Assembly (NCBI GenBank): GCA_029263125.1
Contig: JAJCYD010000034.1
Span: 50,469 to 114,468 of the forward strand
Source: Solirubrobacteraceae bacterium
GTDB lineage: Bacteria > Actinomycetota > Thermoleophilia > Solirubrobacterales > Solirubrobacteraceae
DNA: 64,000 nt
Reading direction: 5' to 3'
The translations under genes were made by a program, and so were the position numbers. The notes beneath the pieces were generated by a model. The model was not told the origin of the DNA and ran no database searches. It worked only from the letters and a program-made list of their open reading frames with translations. Below are positions 17,369-27,229 of this stretch, in pieces. How positions within the stretch are numbered: the stretch's first letter is position 1; the number at the start of each line of letters is the position of its first letter.

Positions 17369-18435
17369 GCGATGACCGACCAGCGCTCGACGTTGCGGTC
17401 GTGGATCTCGCGCAGGATGCCCTCGACGTCGTAGCTCGGCTTCCAGCCCGGATGGTCGGCGCGAAACGGCTCGAGGTCCGAGATCCACCAGCGGTGGTCG
17501 CCGACGCGGTTGTCGGCGACGATCGCGTGATCCAGCGCGCGCCCCGCGATCCGCTCGCAGAGCTCGATCGCCTCGAGCATCGAGCAGTTCGAAGCCCGCC
17601 CGCCGCCGATGTTGTAGACGGCGGCCGAGCGCGGCGCCCCGTGAAACGCCAGGAACGCGCCGACCAAGTCGGCGGAGTGGATGTTGTCGCGCACCTGCTT
17701 GCCGTCGTAGCCGAAGACCGTGTAGCGCTCGCCGGTCACCGTGCAGCGCATCAGGTAGGAGAGGAAGCCGTGCAGCTTGGCTCCGGCGTGGTTGGGGCCC
17801 GTCAGGCAGCCGCCGCGAAAGCAGACCGTCGGCATACCGAAGTAGCGCCCGTACTCCTGCACCATGAGGTCGGCCGCCGCCTTGGAGACACCGAACAGCG
17901 AGTGCGTCGAGGCGTCGATCGACATCGACGCGTCGATGCCGCCGTGATAGCGGTGGCCTGCCGGCAGCTCCAGGCGCTTGTCCTGCTCGACGAGCGGCAG
18001 CGCGTTGGGCAGGTCGCCGTAGACCTTGTTCGTCGAGCAGAAGACGAACGTCGCGTCGGGCGCGTGGGACCGGGCGGCCTCGAGCAGGTTGAGCGTGCCG
18101 TTCGCGTTGACGGCGAAGTCCGTCTGCGGGTCCGAAGCGGCCCAGTCGTGGGAGGGCTGAGCCGCGGTGTGGATGACGAGCTCGAGGTCGGCCGCGTGTC
18201 GCGCGAACACGTCGCTGACACCAGCGGCGTCGCGGATGTCCAGCTCGATCGAGGTGAATGTGGCGTGACGGGCGGCCAGCCGCCGGGTCGTCGGCCGCGT
18301 CGATGCGTCGGGCCCGAAGAAGCGTGCCCGCATGTCGTTCTCCAGGCCGACGACGTCAAACCCCTCGCGCACCAGGCGCTCCACCGATTCCGAGCCGATG
18401 AGGCCGCCTGATCCCGTCACGATCGCTGTGGCCAT
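17365..18435 (-). CDS. NAD-dependent epimerase, extended SDR (CDP-tyvelose/paratose epimerase-like)
   Basis: A 356-residue Rossmann-fold sugar epimerase. TGSGGLIG near residues 7-14 binds [29 protein letters not shown] and [15 protein letters not shown] match the RfbE (CDP-paratose 2-epimerase) branch. The catalytic YxxxK motif is altered: SLFGVSK puts Phe181 where Tyr is expected, with Lys185 kept. My recollection is that a bacterial subgroup shares SLFGxSK and the later GGCLTGP, so this may be a family trait, not damage. The gene forms a tandem pair with a second RfbE-like SDR 11 bases upstream. Confidence 0.85.
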   Translation of the reverse strand: MATAIVTGSGGLIGSESVERLVREGFDVVGLENDMRARFFGPDASTRPTTRRLAARHATFTSIELDIRDAAGVSDVFARHAADLELVIHTAAQPSHDWAASDPQTDFAVNANGTLNLLEAARSHAPDATFVFCSTNKVYGDLPNALPLVEQDKRLELPAGHRYHGGIDASMSIDASTHSLFGVSKAAADLMVQEYGRYFGMPTVCFRGGCLTGPNHAGAKLHGFLSYLMRCTVTGERYTVFGYDGKQVRDNIHSADLVGAFLAFHGAPRSAAVYNIGGGRASNCSMLEAIELCERIAGRALDHAIVADNRVGDHRWWISDLEPFRADHPGWKPSYDVEGILREIHDRNVERWSVIA

Positions 18436-18446
18436 CCCGTACTTTC

Positions 18447-19538
18447 CTACAGCGCCGCGAGCACGGCGCGCTCGTTGTCGGAGATCCAGTTCAGCGTGTC
18501 CCGCAGCACGTCGCGCGGTGAGCGCGACGGGCGCCAGGTGCTGTGCTGAAACAGCGACGCGCAATCGGAGATGTAGATCCGCACGTCCCCCGGCCGCGAA
18601 TCCCGCGAAGGCGTCACGTCGACGCGGCGACCGCTCAGCTCGCGGCACAGCTCCGTCGTCTCCAGCAGCGACAGGCTGCCCGCCCGCCCGCCGCCGACGT
18701 TCACCGTCATCCCGTCCCAGCGCGGCAGGTCGGCGATCTGCTCGTCGACGAGGTCGGCGAGATCGTCGACGTGCAGCAGGTCGCGGACCTGCTTGCCCGA
18801 TCCGCCGTAGCCGATGTAGCTCAGGGGCCGGTCGAGGACGTGGGCCAGCGCCCAGTAGGTGAAGACGCCCTGGTCGACCTTGCCGAACTGCCACGGCCCG
18901 GCTATCACCCCGCAGCGGTCGACGACGGCCCGCAACCCGTAGGTCTCGCGGTACTCGGCGATCAGCAACTCGGCGGCGAGCTTCGTCGTCCCGTACAGCG
19001 AGCGCGGACCGTCGAGCGGCAGCGCCTCGGACACCCCCGCCGCGGACGCGCCGCGCACCGGCTGCTCGTCGGCGAGCTCGTAGCGCGTGGATGCCTCTGT
19101 GTAGCCAAGCCCCTCGAGCGTGGCGACGGGGTAGACGCGGCTGGAGGACAGAAAGACGAGGCCGGCACCGAGGCGACGGGCGAGCTCGAGGCAGTGGTAG
19201 GCACCGAGGAGGTTCGTGCGCACGACGTAGTCCGGCGATCCGTCGGTCCCGGCGAGCACGGACGGCTCCGCCGAGCACTCGACGATCGTGTCGATCGCGC
19301 CGAGGGCCTCGAGGTCGGAGGGCTCGCGGACATCGCCGTGGACATAGGCGACCCGCGCCTCGCGCAGGCGCCCGAGATTGAGCTCAGATCCGCGGCGCTT
19401 GAGGTTGTCCAGCGCGATGATCTCCCAGCCGCGATGGCGCACCGCCAGAGCGATCGCCAGCGTGGCGCCGACGAAGCCGGCCCCGCCCGTGACGAGGATG
19501 CGGCGGGCGGGATCTGAGTCGGTCGAGGAGGGCGGCAT
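18447..19538 (-). CDS. NAD-dependent epimerase, extended SDR (RfbE-like)
   Basis: A 363-residue extended SDR. The nucleotide site is TGGAGFVGA after a short Ser/Asp leader, and the catalytic pair is intact in [11 protein letters not shown] (Tyr182, Lys186). [17 protein letters not shown] and [18 protein letters not shown] are strong matches to the CDP-paratose/tyvelose epimerase branch. The product is probably a C2-epimerised or otherwise altered nucleotide sugar; the partners that would make a 3,6-dideoxy sugar (RfbH, RfbS) are absent here. ATG at 19538 is the first start compatible with the Rossmann fold. Divergent from the ABC exporter genes. Confidence 0.85.
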   Translation of the reverse strand: MPPSSTDSDPARRILVTGGAGFVGATLAIALAVRHRGWEIIALDNLKRRGSELNLGRLREARVAYVHGDVREPSDLEALGAIDTIVECSAEPSVLAGTDGSPDYVVRTNLLGAYHCLELARRLGAGLVFLSSSRVYPVATLEGLGYTEASTRYELADEQPVRGASAAGVSEALPLDGPRSLYGTTKLAAELLIAEYRETYGLRAVVDRCGVIAGPWQFGKVDQGVFTYWALAHVLDRPLSYIGYGGSGKQVRDLLHVDDLADLVDEQIADLPRWDGMTVNVGGGRAGSLSLLETTELCRELSGRRVDVTPSRDSRPGDVRIYISDCASLFQHSTWRPSRSPRDVLRDTLNWISDNERAVLAAL

Positions 19539-19578
19539 TCGGAGACGGCAATCGCGGGGTCGCGCAGGAGCCTGCCGG

Positions 19579-19584
19579 TACAGT
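19579..19584 (+). promoter_or_regulatory. Candidate leaderless -10 element for the ABC exporter operon
   Basis: TACAGT ends eight bases before the ATG at 19593, in the 54-base divergent gap. Confidence 0.45.
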
Positions 19585-19592
19585 CTCGCAGC

Positions 19593-20834
19593 ATGAAGGA
19601 GACGCCAGCGCGCGCGGCCGCGGTGACCGTGGAGCACGTATCCAAGCGCTTTCGCACTCCAGAGGAGGCGACGCACACGCTCAAGGAGCGGGTGCTGCAT
19701 CCGCTGCACGGCCGGGGGCACCGCGAGTTCCAGGCGCTGCGGGACATCAGCTTCAGCGTGCGGGAGGGCGAGTTCTTCGGCATCGTCGGGCGCAACGGCA
19801 GCGGCAAGAGCACGCTGCTGAAGTGCCTGGCGGGGATCTACGGGGTCGATGCGGGGCGGATGTACAAGCGCGGGCGGATGTCGACGTTCATCGAGCTCGG
19901 CGTCGGCTTCAACCCCGACCTCGCGGCCTGGGACAACGTGGTGCTCAACGGGATCATGATGGGCCTGACGCCGGCCGAGGCGAAGGCCCGCTACCGGCGG
20001 ATCATCGAGTTCGCGGAGCTCGAGGACTTCCAGGAGCTCAAGCTCAAGAACTACTCGTCGGGGATGCACGTGCGCCTGGCGTTCTCGGTCGCCGTGCAGG
20101 TCGACGCCGACATCCTGCTGATCGACGAGGTGCTGGCCGTCGGCGACGCCGCCTTCCAGCAAAAGTGCTTCGACGTCTTCAATCGCATGCGCGACGAGGG
20201 CAAGACGATCCTCTTCGTCACGCATGACATGGGCGCGATCGTGCGCTACTGCCACCGAGCGATGCTGCTCGAGCACGGCGACATGGTCGCGATCGGCAGT
20301 CCGCAGGACGTGGGTGACCGCTACCTGGAGCTGAACTTCACGGCGCAGGAGCAGATGCATGCCGAGGGCGAGCGAGCCGGCGACGGCAAGGCGCGGATCA
20401 TCGACGCGTGGCTTGCCGACTCCGGCGGCGAGCGCCAGACACAGGCTCTGCAGGGCGAGCGCTGTACCTATCATGCGATCGTCGAGTTCTACGAGACCGT
20501 CGCCAACCCGTCGCTCACGGTCGCGTTTCGCAACGACCACGGAGAGAACGTGTTCATCCTCACGACGATCATCGAGCACGACCGCACCGGCACCCACCAA
20601 GCCGGCGAGCGGCTGCACTACGCCGTGAGCTTCGACAACATCCTCGGGCCCGGGCGCTACGAGCCGCTGCTCAACCTCGCCCATCGAGGCAGCGGCCACG
20701 ACCTCATCGACCGCTGGGAGCGCCAGTCGCTGGTCGTGCGCGGGTCCGCTGCCACCGGCGGGGTTGTCGACGTCGAGGGCGCATGGACGATCGACCAGCC
20801 GACCACCGACCACCCGGTCGGCGGCGCGGTCTGA
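19593..20834 (+). CDS. wzt: Polysaccharide ABC transporter ATP-binding protein (Wzt/TagH type)
   Basis: A 413-residue ATPase of a two-component glycan exporter. Walker A is GRNGSGKST (about residues 66-74), the signature is NYSSGMHVRLAFS, Walker B is ILLIDEVLAVGDAAF and the H-loop is FVTHDM. Residues from about 270 onward form a separate beta-sandwich domain (IIDAWLADSGGE, VAFRNDHGENVF, GPGRYEPLLNLAH), like the C-terminal domain of Wzt that recognises the modified non-reducing end of the O-antigen. This implies a chain-capped polymer made in the cytoplasm. Its stop overlaps the permease start. Confidence 0.93.
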   Translation: MKETPARAAAVTVEHVSKRFRTPEEATHTLKERVLHPLHGRGHREFQALRDISFSVREGEFFGIVGRNGSGKSTLLKCLAGIYGVDAGRMYKRGRMSTFIELGVGFNPDLAAWDNVVLNGIMMGLTPAEAKARYRRIIEFAELEDFQELKLKNYSSGMHVRLAFSVAVQVDADILLIDEVLAVGDAAFQQKCFDVFNRMRDEGKTILFVTHDMGAIVRYCHRAMLLEHGDMVAIGSPQDVGDRYLELNFTAQEQMHAEGERAGDGKARIIDAWLADSGGERQTQALQGERCTYHAIVEFYETVANPSLTVAFRNDHGENVFILTTIIEHDRTGTHQAGERLHYAVSFDNILGPGRYEPLLNLAHRGSGHDLIDRWERQSLVVRGSAATGGVVDVEGAWTIDQPTTDHPVGGAV

Positions 20835-21700
20835 TGGCGGCGGACTCCGCCGCCCAGACGGTCGACCTCGGCGAGCAGATCAAGGGCCCGTCGGCGCTCT
20901 CGGGCGACCTGCGCCGCTCGATCCAGCTGACGATCGCGATCGCCCGCAACGACTTCAAGCTGCGCTTCTTCGGCTCCGCCCTGGGCTACTTCTGGCAGCT
21001 GATGCGCCCGATGATGCTGTTCGGCGTCCTCTACCTCATGTTCACCGTGATCTTCCCGCTATCAGACCTGCCGGCCTTTGGCGTCGCGCTGCTGCTGGGA
21101 ATCGTGCTGTACACCTTCTTCGCTGAGGCGACCGGCACCGCCGTCACGTGCGTGATGGCCCGCGAGAACATGGTTCGCAAGATCCACTTCCCGCGCATCG
21201 TCATCCCGATGGCCGTCGTGCTGACGGCGTGCTTCAACCTCGCCCTGAACCTCGTCGTCGTGTTCATCTTCGCGATGACCGCGGGCCTGCGCCCGCACTG
21301 GGGCTGGCTCGAACTCGTCCCGCTGCTAGCGATCCTGCTGGTGTTCGCCGCGGGCATAGCGATGCTGCTGTCGGCGCTGTACGTGCGCTACCGCGACGTC
21401 CAGCCGATCTGGGACGTCTTCCTGCAGGTCCTGTTCTATGGCTCGCTGATCCTGATCCCGTATGAGACCGTCGTGTCCAAGGACTACGAGCAGATCGCGC
21501 AGATCCTGATGGCCAATCCGCTGGCCGCCGCCGTCGAAGAGGCGCGCCACATCATCGTCGACCCCAGCTACGTCACCGCGGCGGATGCGCTCGGCGGCGC
21601 CGTCTGGCTGCTGATACCGCTGGCGATCGTGGCGTCGACGTTCGTGCTCGGCGTGCGCGTCTTCCAGCGCGAGGCCCCCCGCATCGCCGAGGAGCTCTGA
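20834..21700 (+). CDS. wzm: Polysaccharide ABC transporter permease (Wzm/TagG type, ABC-2 family)
   Basis: A 288-residue ABC-2 membrane subunit with six predicted helices. An amphipathic N-terminal interface helix, ARNDFKLRFFGSALGYFWQL, precedes helix 1, which is a hallmark of TagG/Wzm proteins. The conserved loops ARENMVRKIHFPRIVIP and SALYVRYRDVQPIWDV contact the ATPase, and NPLAAAVEEARHII sits before the last helix. ATG at 20834 shares a base with the upstream TGA (TGATG), so the two subunits are translationally coupled. The pair exports a lipid-linked glycan across the membrane. Confidence 0.93.
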   Translation: MAADSAAQTVDLGEQIKGPSALSGDLRRSIQLTIAIARNDFKLRFFGSALGYFWQLMRPMMLFGVLYLMFTVIFPLSDLPAFGVALLLGIVLYTFFAEATGTAVTCVMARENMVRKIHFPRIVIPMAVVLTACFNLALNLVVVFIFAMTAGLRPHWGWLELVPLLAILLVFAAGIAMLLSALYVRYRDVQPIWDVFLQVLFYGSLILIPYETVVSKDYEQIAQILMANPLAAAVEEARHIIVDPSYVTAADALGGAVWLLIPLAIVASTFVLGVRVFQREAPRIAEEL

Positions 21701-21725
21701 GCCGAGAGGAGCGGCGAATCCAGGC

Positions 21726-23816
21726 CTAGCCGACCGCTTGGACCGCGGCGGACGACGGCCCGCCGGCGACCTGCAGCAGGAACCCCTCGAGCTCGTCGAT
21801 GCGCCGCTCCCAGGCGTAGTTCTGCGCGGTCCCGCGGCCTGCCTCGCCGAGCCGGGCTCGCAGCTCGTCGTCGGTCAGCAGCCGCGCGATCGCGCCGCTG
21901 ACGGCGGCGACCGTCGGTTCGGGCATCAGGCAGTTCTCGCCGTCGACGCAGAAGTCGCGATTGCCATGGGAGTCGGTGCAGACGACCGCGGCCCCCGTCG
22001 CCATCGCCTCCAGCGGCGGCAGGCAGAACCCCTCATGCGTGGAGGTCTGCACGAAGACCGTCGCCTCGTTGAACAGCTCGTTGACGCCCTCGTCGCTGGG
22101 CCGCTCGACATAGCGCGCGCCGTATTCCTCGCCTAGCTCGGGCTCGATGCCGAACAGGCACAGCTGCGGTTTGCCCGGAAGCGCCTTCCAGGCGTCGATT
22201 GTCAGCGGCAGGTTCTTCAGCGGGTTGGTGCGACCCAGTGCGAGCAGCATGTCCCGCCGGCGCCTGGTGCCGTCCAGCGGGCGGAAGGTGTCCAGGTCGA
22301 TGCCCGGCGGCACGAGCGTCGACTCCATGCCCAGCTCGCGCAGGCGGTCGGCGTTCCAGCCGGAGATCGTCATATAGGAGAACTCGTGGCGATAGCCTGC
22401 CAGCACCGCGTAGCGGTTGCGCTCGTCGTCGGGGTAGTAGGACGTCTCGATGTCCTGCACGAAGAACACGGAGATCCCGCGCACCACGCTGGCCCGCCAG
22501 ACCGGCGTGCCGGTGTTCCACCACGTGGCGATCTTGATCGCGTCCTCCAGCGCGAGCGCGCCGGTCAGCTCGTCGTAGTCCTCGAAGGTGTACACCGGCG
22601 CCTTGAGGTCATACCAGTCGGGTTGGTCGCCCAGCGTGAACAGCTTGACGTCGTGGCCGCGCTCGCCCAGGCGGTCGAGGTGCTCGAAGATGTCGCGGTG
22701 CCCGCCGCCGACTCCGGTGCCCTCGGTCACGTAGACGATCCGCAGGTGACCGTCGGGCGTGCGGACCGTGGCGCCGCGTCCGTCGAAGAACTCGCCCCAG
22801 CGCTGCCAGAACGCCCGCTGTGAGGACAGCTCGCGCTCGCCGACCTCCCTCCCGCGGGTCACCGACTCCAGGTGCACGAGCGTGGCCGGCGGGAAATACA
22901 GCACGCGAAAGCCCACCTGCCAGGCCCGCAGGCACCAGTCAACGTCCTCGTAGGCCATCTCGTAGCGCTCGTCGAGCAAGCCGATCGCGTCGATCACCTC
23001 GCGCCGGACGTACATGCATGCGCCGGTCACCGCGAGCACGGGGACGGTGATGTTGGCCGGGCCGTGGTTTGCGGGCTTGAAGCGGTAGCGGTGGTCGAAC
23101 CACACGGGGGCGCCGAGGTTGCGGTGCACGCCGCCGTGCTGGATGCGCCCGTCGGGATAGAGCAGCTTGGCCCCGACGATGCCGACGTCGCCCGTGCCCT
23201 GCTCGCCTTCAGGCGAGCAGGTATCGTCGCAGCGCGCGGCGTATTGCAGGCAGTCCAGCCAGCGGTCTTGCGCAACGATGTCGGCGTTGAGCAGAACGAC
23301 GTCCAGCCGGGCATCCGCGGCGCGCAGTCCGCGATTGGCGTTGGCCGCGAACCCCACGTTGTGCGTGCCGAGGATCAGCGTGTCGATGCCGCCGATCGCC
23401 TTGAGCGCCGCGATGTGCTCGGCCGACGGCGTGGCATCGTCGGCGACGACGATCGTCACCATGTCCCGCGACGTCGTCGCGCGGATGCTGCGCACCGCTT
23501 CGAAGACGTGCCTCGGATCGCCGTAGGTGGGGATCACGATGCTGACCGGCCGGCCCTTCTCGCCGTACCACGACGCCGCGCGTCGCTGCTCGGACTCGGC
23601 CAGCGAGCCGAGCCTCAGGCGGTGGCGCAATGGCGTGAACCGCAACGGGAACGTCACGATGCGCAAGACGACCTCGCGCAGGCCGAGGTACTCATAGGTC
23701 AGCACGATCCGCCGGCGCAGGTTCTGCAGCTGGCCGCGCGGCATCGCCGCGATCGCCGCGTCGGGCGTCGCGCCCTCGTCGCCCAGGACGGTCGGTTTGC
23801 CCTTACGTCGTCGCAT
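21726..23816 (-). CDS. Two-module glycosyltransferase (GT2 followed by GT4)
   Basis: A 696-residue fusion. After a basic leader, residues 90-330 are a GT-A family 2 module: VSIVIPTYGDP, VVADDATPSAEH and VVLLNADIVAQDRW (metal-binding Asp179), then AYEDVDWCLRAW, typical of rhamnosyltransferase-like GT2. From about residue 370 a GT-B family 4 module starts with RIVYVTEGTGVGGGHRDI and contains LALGRTNPLKNLPL and the EX7E stretch STHEGFCLPPLEAMATG. Two transfers by one polypeptide would let the enzyme add consecutive sugars. ATG at 23816 is preferred; 23828 is equally in frame. The 3' end faces the Wzm gene with a 25-base gap. Confidence 0.88.
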   Translation of the reverse strand: MRRRKGKPTVLGDEGATPDAAIAAMPRGQLQNLRRRIVLTYEYLGLREVVLRIVTFPLRFTPLRHRLRLGSLAESEQRRAASWYGEKGRPVSIVIPTYGDPRHVFEAVRSIRATTSRDMVTIVVADDATPSAEHIAALKAIGGIDTLILGTHNVGFAANANRGLRAADARLDVVLLNADIVAQDRWLDCLQYAARCDDTCSPEGEQGTGDVGIVGAKLLYPDGRIQHGGVHRNLGAPVWFDHRYRFKPANHGPANITVPVLAVTGACMYVRREVIDAIGLLDERYEMAYEDVDWCLRAWQVGFRVLYFPPATLVHLESVTRGREVGERELSSQRAFWQRWGEFFDGRGATVRTPDGHLRIVYVTEGTGVGGGHRDIFEHLDRLGERGHDVKLFTLGDQPDWYDLKAPVYTFEDYDELTGALALEDAIKIATWWNTGTPVWRASVVRGISVFFVQDIETSYYPDDERNRYAVLAGYRHEFSYMTISGWNADRLRELGMESTLVPPGIDLDTFRPLDGTRRRRDMLLALGRTNPLKNLPLTIDAWKALPGKPQLCLFGIEPELGEEYGARYVERPSDEGVNELFNEATVFVQTSTHEGFCLPPLEAMATGAAVVCTDSHGNRDFCVDGENCLMPEPTVAAVSGAIARLLTDDELRARLGEAGRGTAQNYAWERRIDELEGFLLQVAGGPSSAAVQAVG

Positions 23817-24801
23817 CGCCGCGCCCATTCTCACGATCGATCGGCCAGAACGTCGCCCGCGACTCCAGTGAGAGGCGGCGACACACCGCGGGCGGGAGAC
23901 GGTCATGGCGCGATCCGAGTGCCGCACCGGCGGTGCGGGCGGCATGGTGCGCCAGCGCCCGAACCGCCACAGCACCAAGCTCGGCGCTGCTCGCGCCGCG
24001 CGTGCGTGCCCAGCGCACGTCGGCGCGCGCGGGCGCCAGCACACGGTCGCGCGCCGTCGTCGCGGTCAGCGGCTCGACGAAGCCGTAGACCTCGCGCAGC
24101 GCTCGCCACTCGTCGAAGCAGCGCTGCACGCGGCGCAGCGTCGAGTACTCGTGGGAGTGCTCGACCGCGGCGCCGGGGACGAAGACCTTCGCGTAGCCGG
24201 CGCGCAGCATGTCCACCGCGAGCTGCTGATCCTCGGCGTAGGGCACGTCGCGAAACGGGAAGCGCTCCCAGGCTGCGCGCGAGACGGCGCCGTTGGCGTC
24301 GGTGAAGAACCCGCGTGGCCCGAGCAGCGCCGCCACGGGCGCCTCGCGCTCGTCGACAGCCAGGCGATCGACCCGCGCGCGACCGTCGGGGGCCAGCGAC
24401 GAAAACCATTCGGCCAGCTCGCGACGGACCATGAGCGATGCGTCAGCCTTGGGAACGTAGGGTCCGAAGACCAGGCCGGCGTCATCGGCGACATCAAAGC
24501 CCGACAGCAGAGCCTGCAGCCACGTGTCGCCGGCAGGCATCGCGTCCTGCGTGAGGAAGACGACATGCTCGGTAGACGCCCGCTCCATCATCAGGTTGCG
24601 GGTTGCGCCGTGCGAGAACGTCGACGGGTCGATCTGCAGTACGAACGCACCGGCTTCTCGGGCAAGGCCCACCGAGCCGTCCGCTGAGCCGGAGTCGCAG
24701 ACCAGCAGTTCGACGGACCGCTGCGTGGCCTGCGCGCGGACGGCCGACAGAACCTGCTCCAGTCGCCGTCCGCCGTTGCGGACCGGGATCGCGACCGTCA
24801 C
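23803..24801 (-). CDS. Glycosyltransferase family 2 (rhamnosyltransferase-like)
   Basis: A 332-residue GT-A enzyme. TVAIPVRNGGRRLEQVL opens the fold, ELLVCDSGSADGS follows, and FSHGATRNLMME with FLTQDAMPAGDTWLQ is the pattern of RfbF/WbbL-like rhamnosyltransferases, in which QDA carries the metal site. YAEDQQLAVDMLRAGY supplies the ED(Q) catalytic base motif. The GTG at 24801 begins directly at the first strand, 16 bases after the upstream stop. A basic C-terminal tail may dock to the membrane. It overlaps the start of the two-module transferase downstream. Confidence 0.88.
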   Translation of the reverse strand: MTVAIPVRNGGRRLEQVLSAVRAQATQRSVELLVCDSGSADGSVGLAREAGAFVLQIDPSTFSHGATRNLMMERASTEHVVFLTQDAMPAGDTWLQALLSGFDVADDAGLVFGPYVPKADASLMVRRELAEWFSSLAPDGRARVDRLAVDEREAPVAALLGPRGFFTDANGAVSRAAWERFPFRDVPYAEDQQLAVDMLRAGYAKVFVPGAAVEHSHEYSTLRRVQRCFDEWRALREVYGFVEPLTATTARDRVLAPARADVRWARTRGASSAELGAVAVRALAHHAARTAGAALGSRHDRLPPAVCRRLSLESRATFWPIDRENGRGDATT

Positions 24802-24817
24802 CGCAGAGCCGATGCGA

Positions 24818-27229
24818 TCACCCCCGGCGGACGACTTCGATCCAGTCCAGCTCGCGCCCGCAAAGCGAGCGCCAGCGCGCTACCGGCACCGTCTGCAGGC
24901 GCGCCGGCTGATCTGCGACGAACGCGAGCGGGCCGATCGTGACGGCCGCGCCGTCTCCGGGCCGTGCCGAACCGCCGGGAACACGGATCTCCACCTTGCG
25001 CACACCAGCCTCAAGGCGCACGGGGACGTCGCCGAGCCACTGTCCGGGCGTGTTCGCACCCTCCACGGTGGCACGTACCACGCCGTCCACGACGATGCTC
25101 GTAGGTCGCGGGAAGCTCCCCCGCAGCCAGATCCGGTAGTCGCCCGTCCGATCGATCCTGACGCTTGCGCGCGCGTCGCCGGGGAGGATCGTGGTCACGG
25201 TCCCGGGGATCGCCTGGTCCTCGGCAAGCCCCGGCGAGCGCTCGGCGTCGAGCACATCCAGCCTGGCGGTCTGCGGCTTCCGAGCCGCCACAAGCACGAC
25301 GTCGCCCGAGCTGCGCTGCCCACGCCGTGCCAGCGCGCGAACGTCGCCGCATGTCGCGCGAGCGGTGGCGTCGTCACGCCGCTGCAGCGGCAGGTGGTCG
25401 AGGGTCCGTACACCCGCGCGCCGCGTCCATGCCTCGTAATACCGGTTGGCGTAGATGCGACGGTAGGCCGCCGGCGGCCTGCTCACGGCGGGCGACCGGC
25501 GAGTGATGATGTTCGGAAAGCTCGCGACGTAGGCAAGCTCCTGGAGATCGAGATCGAAGTACTGCCCGAAAAGGCTGCGGGGCTGGCGCAACTTGACCTG
25601 GCGCGGGGTGATCGACTCCGTGCTGGCGTTCAGCGTGGCGTCGGCGCCGAAGTACTTGGCGAACTCCTCGAACTCGTTGAACAGGACGGGTCCGCGACCG
25701 GCGAGCTCGTCGCTGACCTCGCGCAATGCGATCATCCGGTCGCGTGGCGCGATCTTGCTGTCGTGCAGGGCATACACGTTGGACAGGATGACCAGTCCGC
25801 CGAGCAGCACGGCGAGCTCGACGGCGATCACCGTGCTGGCCGGGCGCGCGAACCGGGCTACGGCGAGAAGCCCCACCGCCGCGCCGATCACGACCGACGG
25901 GCTCATGATGGCCAGCAGCTTGGCGTCGGCGTAGGGCACGACACCGGGCGCCACCAGCGCCGCCGTCAGCATCGTCGGTACGACAGCGAGCAGTGCCTCC
26001 GGACAGCGGCGACGCACGATCTCGATCAGCGACAGCGCGGCCAGGATGCCAACGACCCACGAGCCGGCATTCGTGGCGGTCTCGGCCAGCGCGGACGGCG
26101 AGATCGGCGTGTGGTACTGGCCGTCGAGCCAGATGCCGGAGGCCTGCAGCAGTGGCAGCGGGTGAGCAAGCTGGCCCAACGTCGATCCTGAGGGAGACGC
26201 GGCATCGACGACGCTCGACGCGACGCGGTAGAAGTCGAGGATCGAGGCGATCACCGGCGCGGCCAGTGCCAGGGCCACGGCACCTGCCACCGCCGCAGCG
26301 ACGAGCCATCGTCGTCGCAACGCATCGCGCCCGTGGACGAATGCGACGACGAGCGCGACGGTGGCGAGGAGCGCCACGATGTACGGCAGTCCCGCCGCGC
26401 TGTAGATCGCGAGGACCGACGCGAGCGCGATCCCGAGCAGTGCCGCCACCGGCACGAGGCGCGTCGCTCGCACGAGCTCGCGTGCCAATGCCGCGGCCGT
26501 GGCAAGGGCCGCGATGACGCCGACCTCCTTGATGCTGCCCTGCAGGCCGGTGTTGTAGGTGAGATTCGAGGCCATCGCGAACGCGGCGACGAGGGCACCG
26601 ATGCGGGGACTGAAGATGGTCCGCCCGGCCAGGACGGCGAACGCCATCGCGGCGATCGCCGCCATCGCCGCGAGATAGGCCTGGTAGATCACCTCGGGAC
26701 CGACGCCCATCAGGCCCGACAGCGTGGCGGCAAGGGCGTGGCTGCCGACCGGATACCCAGTGTCGAGGTAGGAGCTCGTCACCTGCTGCCCCGTCGTCAC
26801 CGACCCGGCGGTGAGGTCCGCGGCCGTCTTCAGATGATCGATGAGCAGGAACTGGACCGCCGTGTCGTTGAGGAAGTTGTAGCCCGACCAGGTCCAGTTC
26901 CCGGTCAGCAGCACCGGCGCGGCGTACAGCAGATAGACGGCGAGCCCCGCGGCGCCAGGCCAGCCGGGGTTGATCCGCGCTCGCAGCTCAGATCGAGCCA
27001 GCCCGAGCCCGGCGGCTGTGCCTGCCAGCAGGACAACGCCCGCCACGACGACGCCGGCCCCGAGCTCATAGACGACGAGCAGCAGCGATGCCGCGACGCA
27101 GAACCCCAGGGGTGCCAGCAGACCGTTGGGAATCCGTGCGCGGGCCAGCCCCTCGGCGAGCAGGCCCACGCCCGTCGTCGTCAGCAACAGGGCCAGTGGC
27201 AGGCCCACCAGCGCAATGAACGCCTGCAA
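24818..27229 (-). CDS. Large polytopic membrane protein with C-terminal beta domain (GT-C-like)
   Basis: An 803-residue protein. About fourteen hydrophobic helices fill residues 1-510 and the loop after the early helices, NWTWSGYNFLNDTAVQFLL, has the ND pair in the place of the GT-C catalytic acid. Residues 660-780 form a beta-sandwich (DYRIWLRGSFPRPTSIVVDG, VRLEAGVRKVEIRVPGG) resembling the carbohydrate-binding domains fused to actinobacterial arabinofuranosyl- and mannosyltransferases. It therefore probably acts on the extracellular glycan with a polyprenyl-phosphate donor. The TTG start at 27229 directly follows the TAG of the upstream GT2 gene with no spacer. Confidence 0.78.
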   Translation of the reverse strand: MQAFIALVGLPLALLLTTTGVGLLAEGLARARIPNGLLAPLGFCVAASLLLVVYELGAGVVVAGVVLLAGTAAGLGLARSELRARINPGWPGAAGLAVYLLYAAPVLLTGNWTWSGYNFLNDTAVQFLLIDHLKTAADLTAGSVTTGQQVTSSYLDTGYPVGSHALAATLSGLMGVGPEVIYQAYLAAMAAIAAMAFAVLAGRTIFSPRIGALVAAFAMASNLTYNTGLQGSIKEVGVIAALATAAALARELVRATRLVPVAALLGIALASVLAIYSAAGLPYIVALLATVALVVAFVHGRDALRRRWLVAAAVAGAVALALAAPVIASILDFYRVASSVVDAASPSGSTLGQLAHPLPLLQASGIWLDGQYHTPISPSALAETATNAGSWVVGILAALSLIEIVRRRCPEALLAVVPTMLTAALVAPGVVPYADAKLLAIMSPSVVIGAAVGLLAVARFARPASTVIAVELAVLLGGLVILSNVYALHDSKIAPRDRMIALREVSDELAGRGPVLFNEFEEFAKYFGADATLNASTESITPRQVKLRQPRSLFGQYFDLDLQELAYVASFPNIITRRSPAVSRPPAAYRRIYANRYYEAWTRRAGVRTLDHLPLQRRDDATARATCGDVRALARRGQRSSGDVVLVAARKPQTARLDVLDAERSPGLAEDQAIPGTVTTILPGDARASVRIDRTGDYRIWLRGSFPRPTSIVVDGVVRATVEGANTPGQWLGDVPVRLEAGVRKVEIRVPGGSARPGDGAAVTIGPLAFVADQPARLQTVPVARWRSLCGRELDWIEVVRRG

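Noticed and set aside
18447..20813. A single 788-residue minus-strand protein covering 20,813 to 18,447
   Set aside because: The first about 425 residues are antisense to the ABC transporter ATPase with intact Walker motifs; the real SDR starts at 19538.
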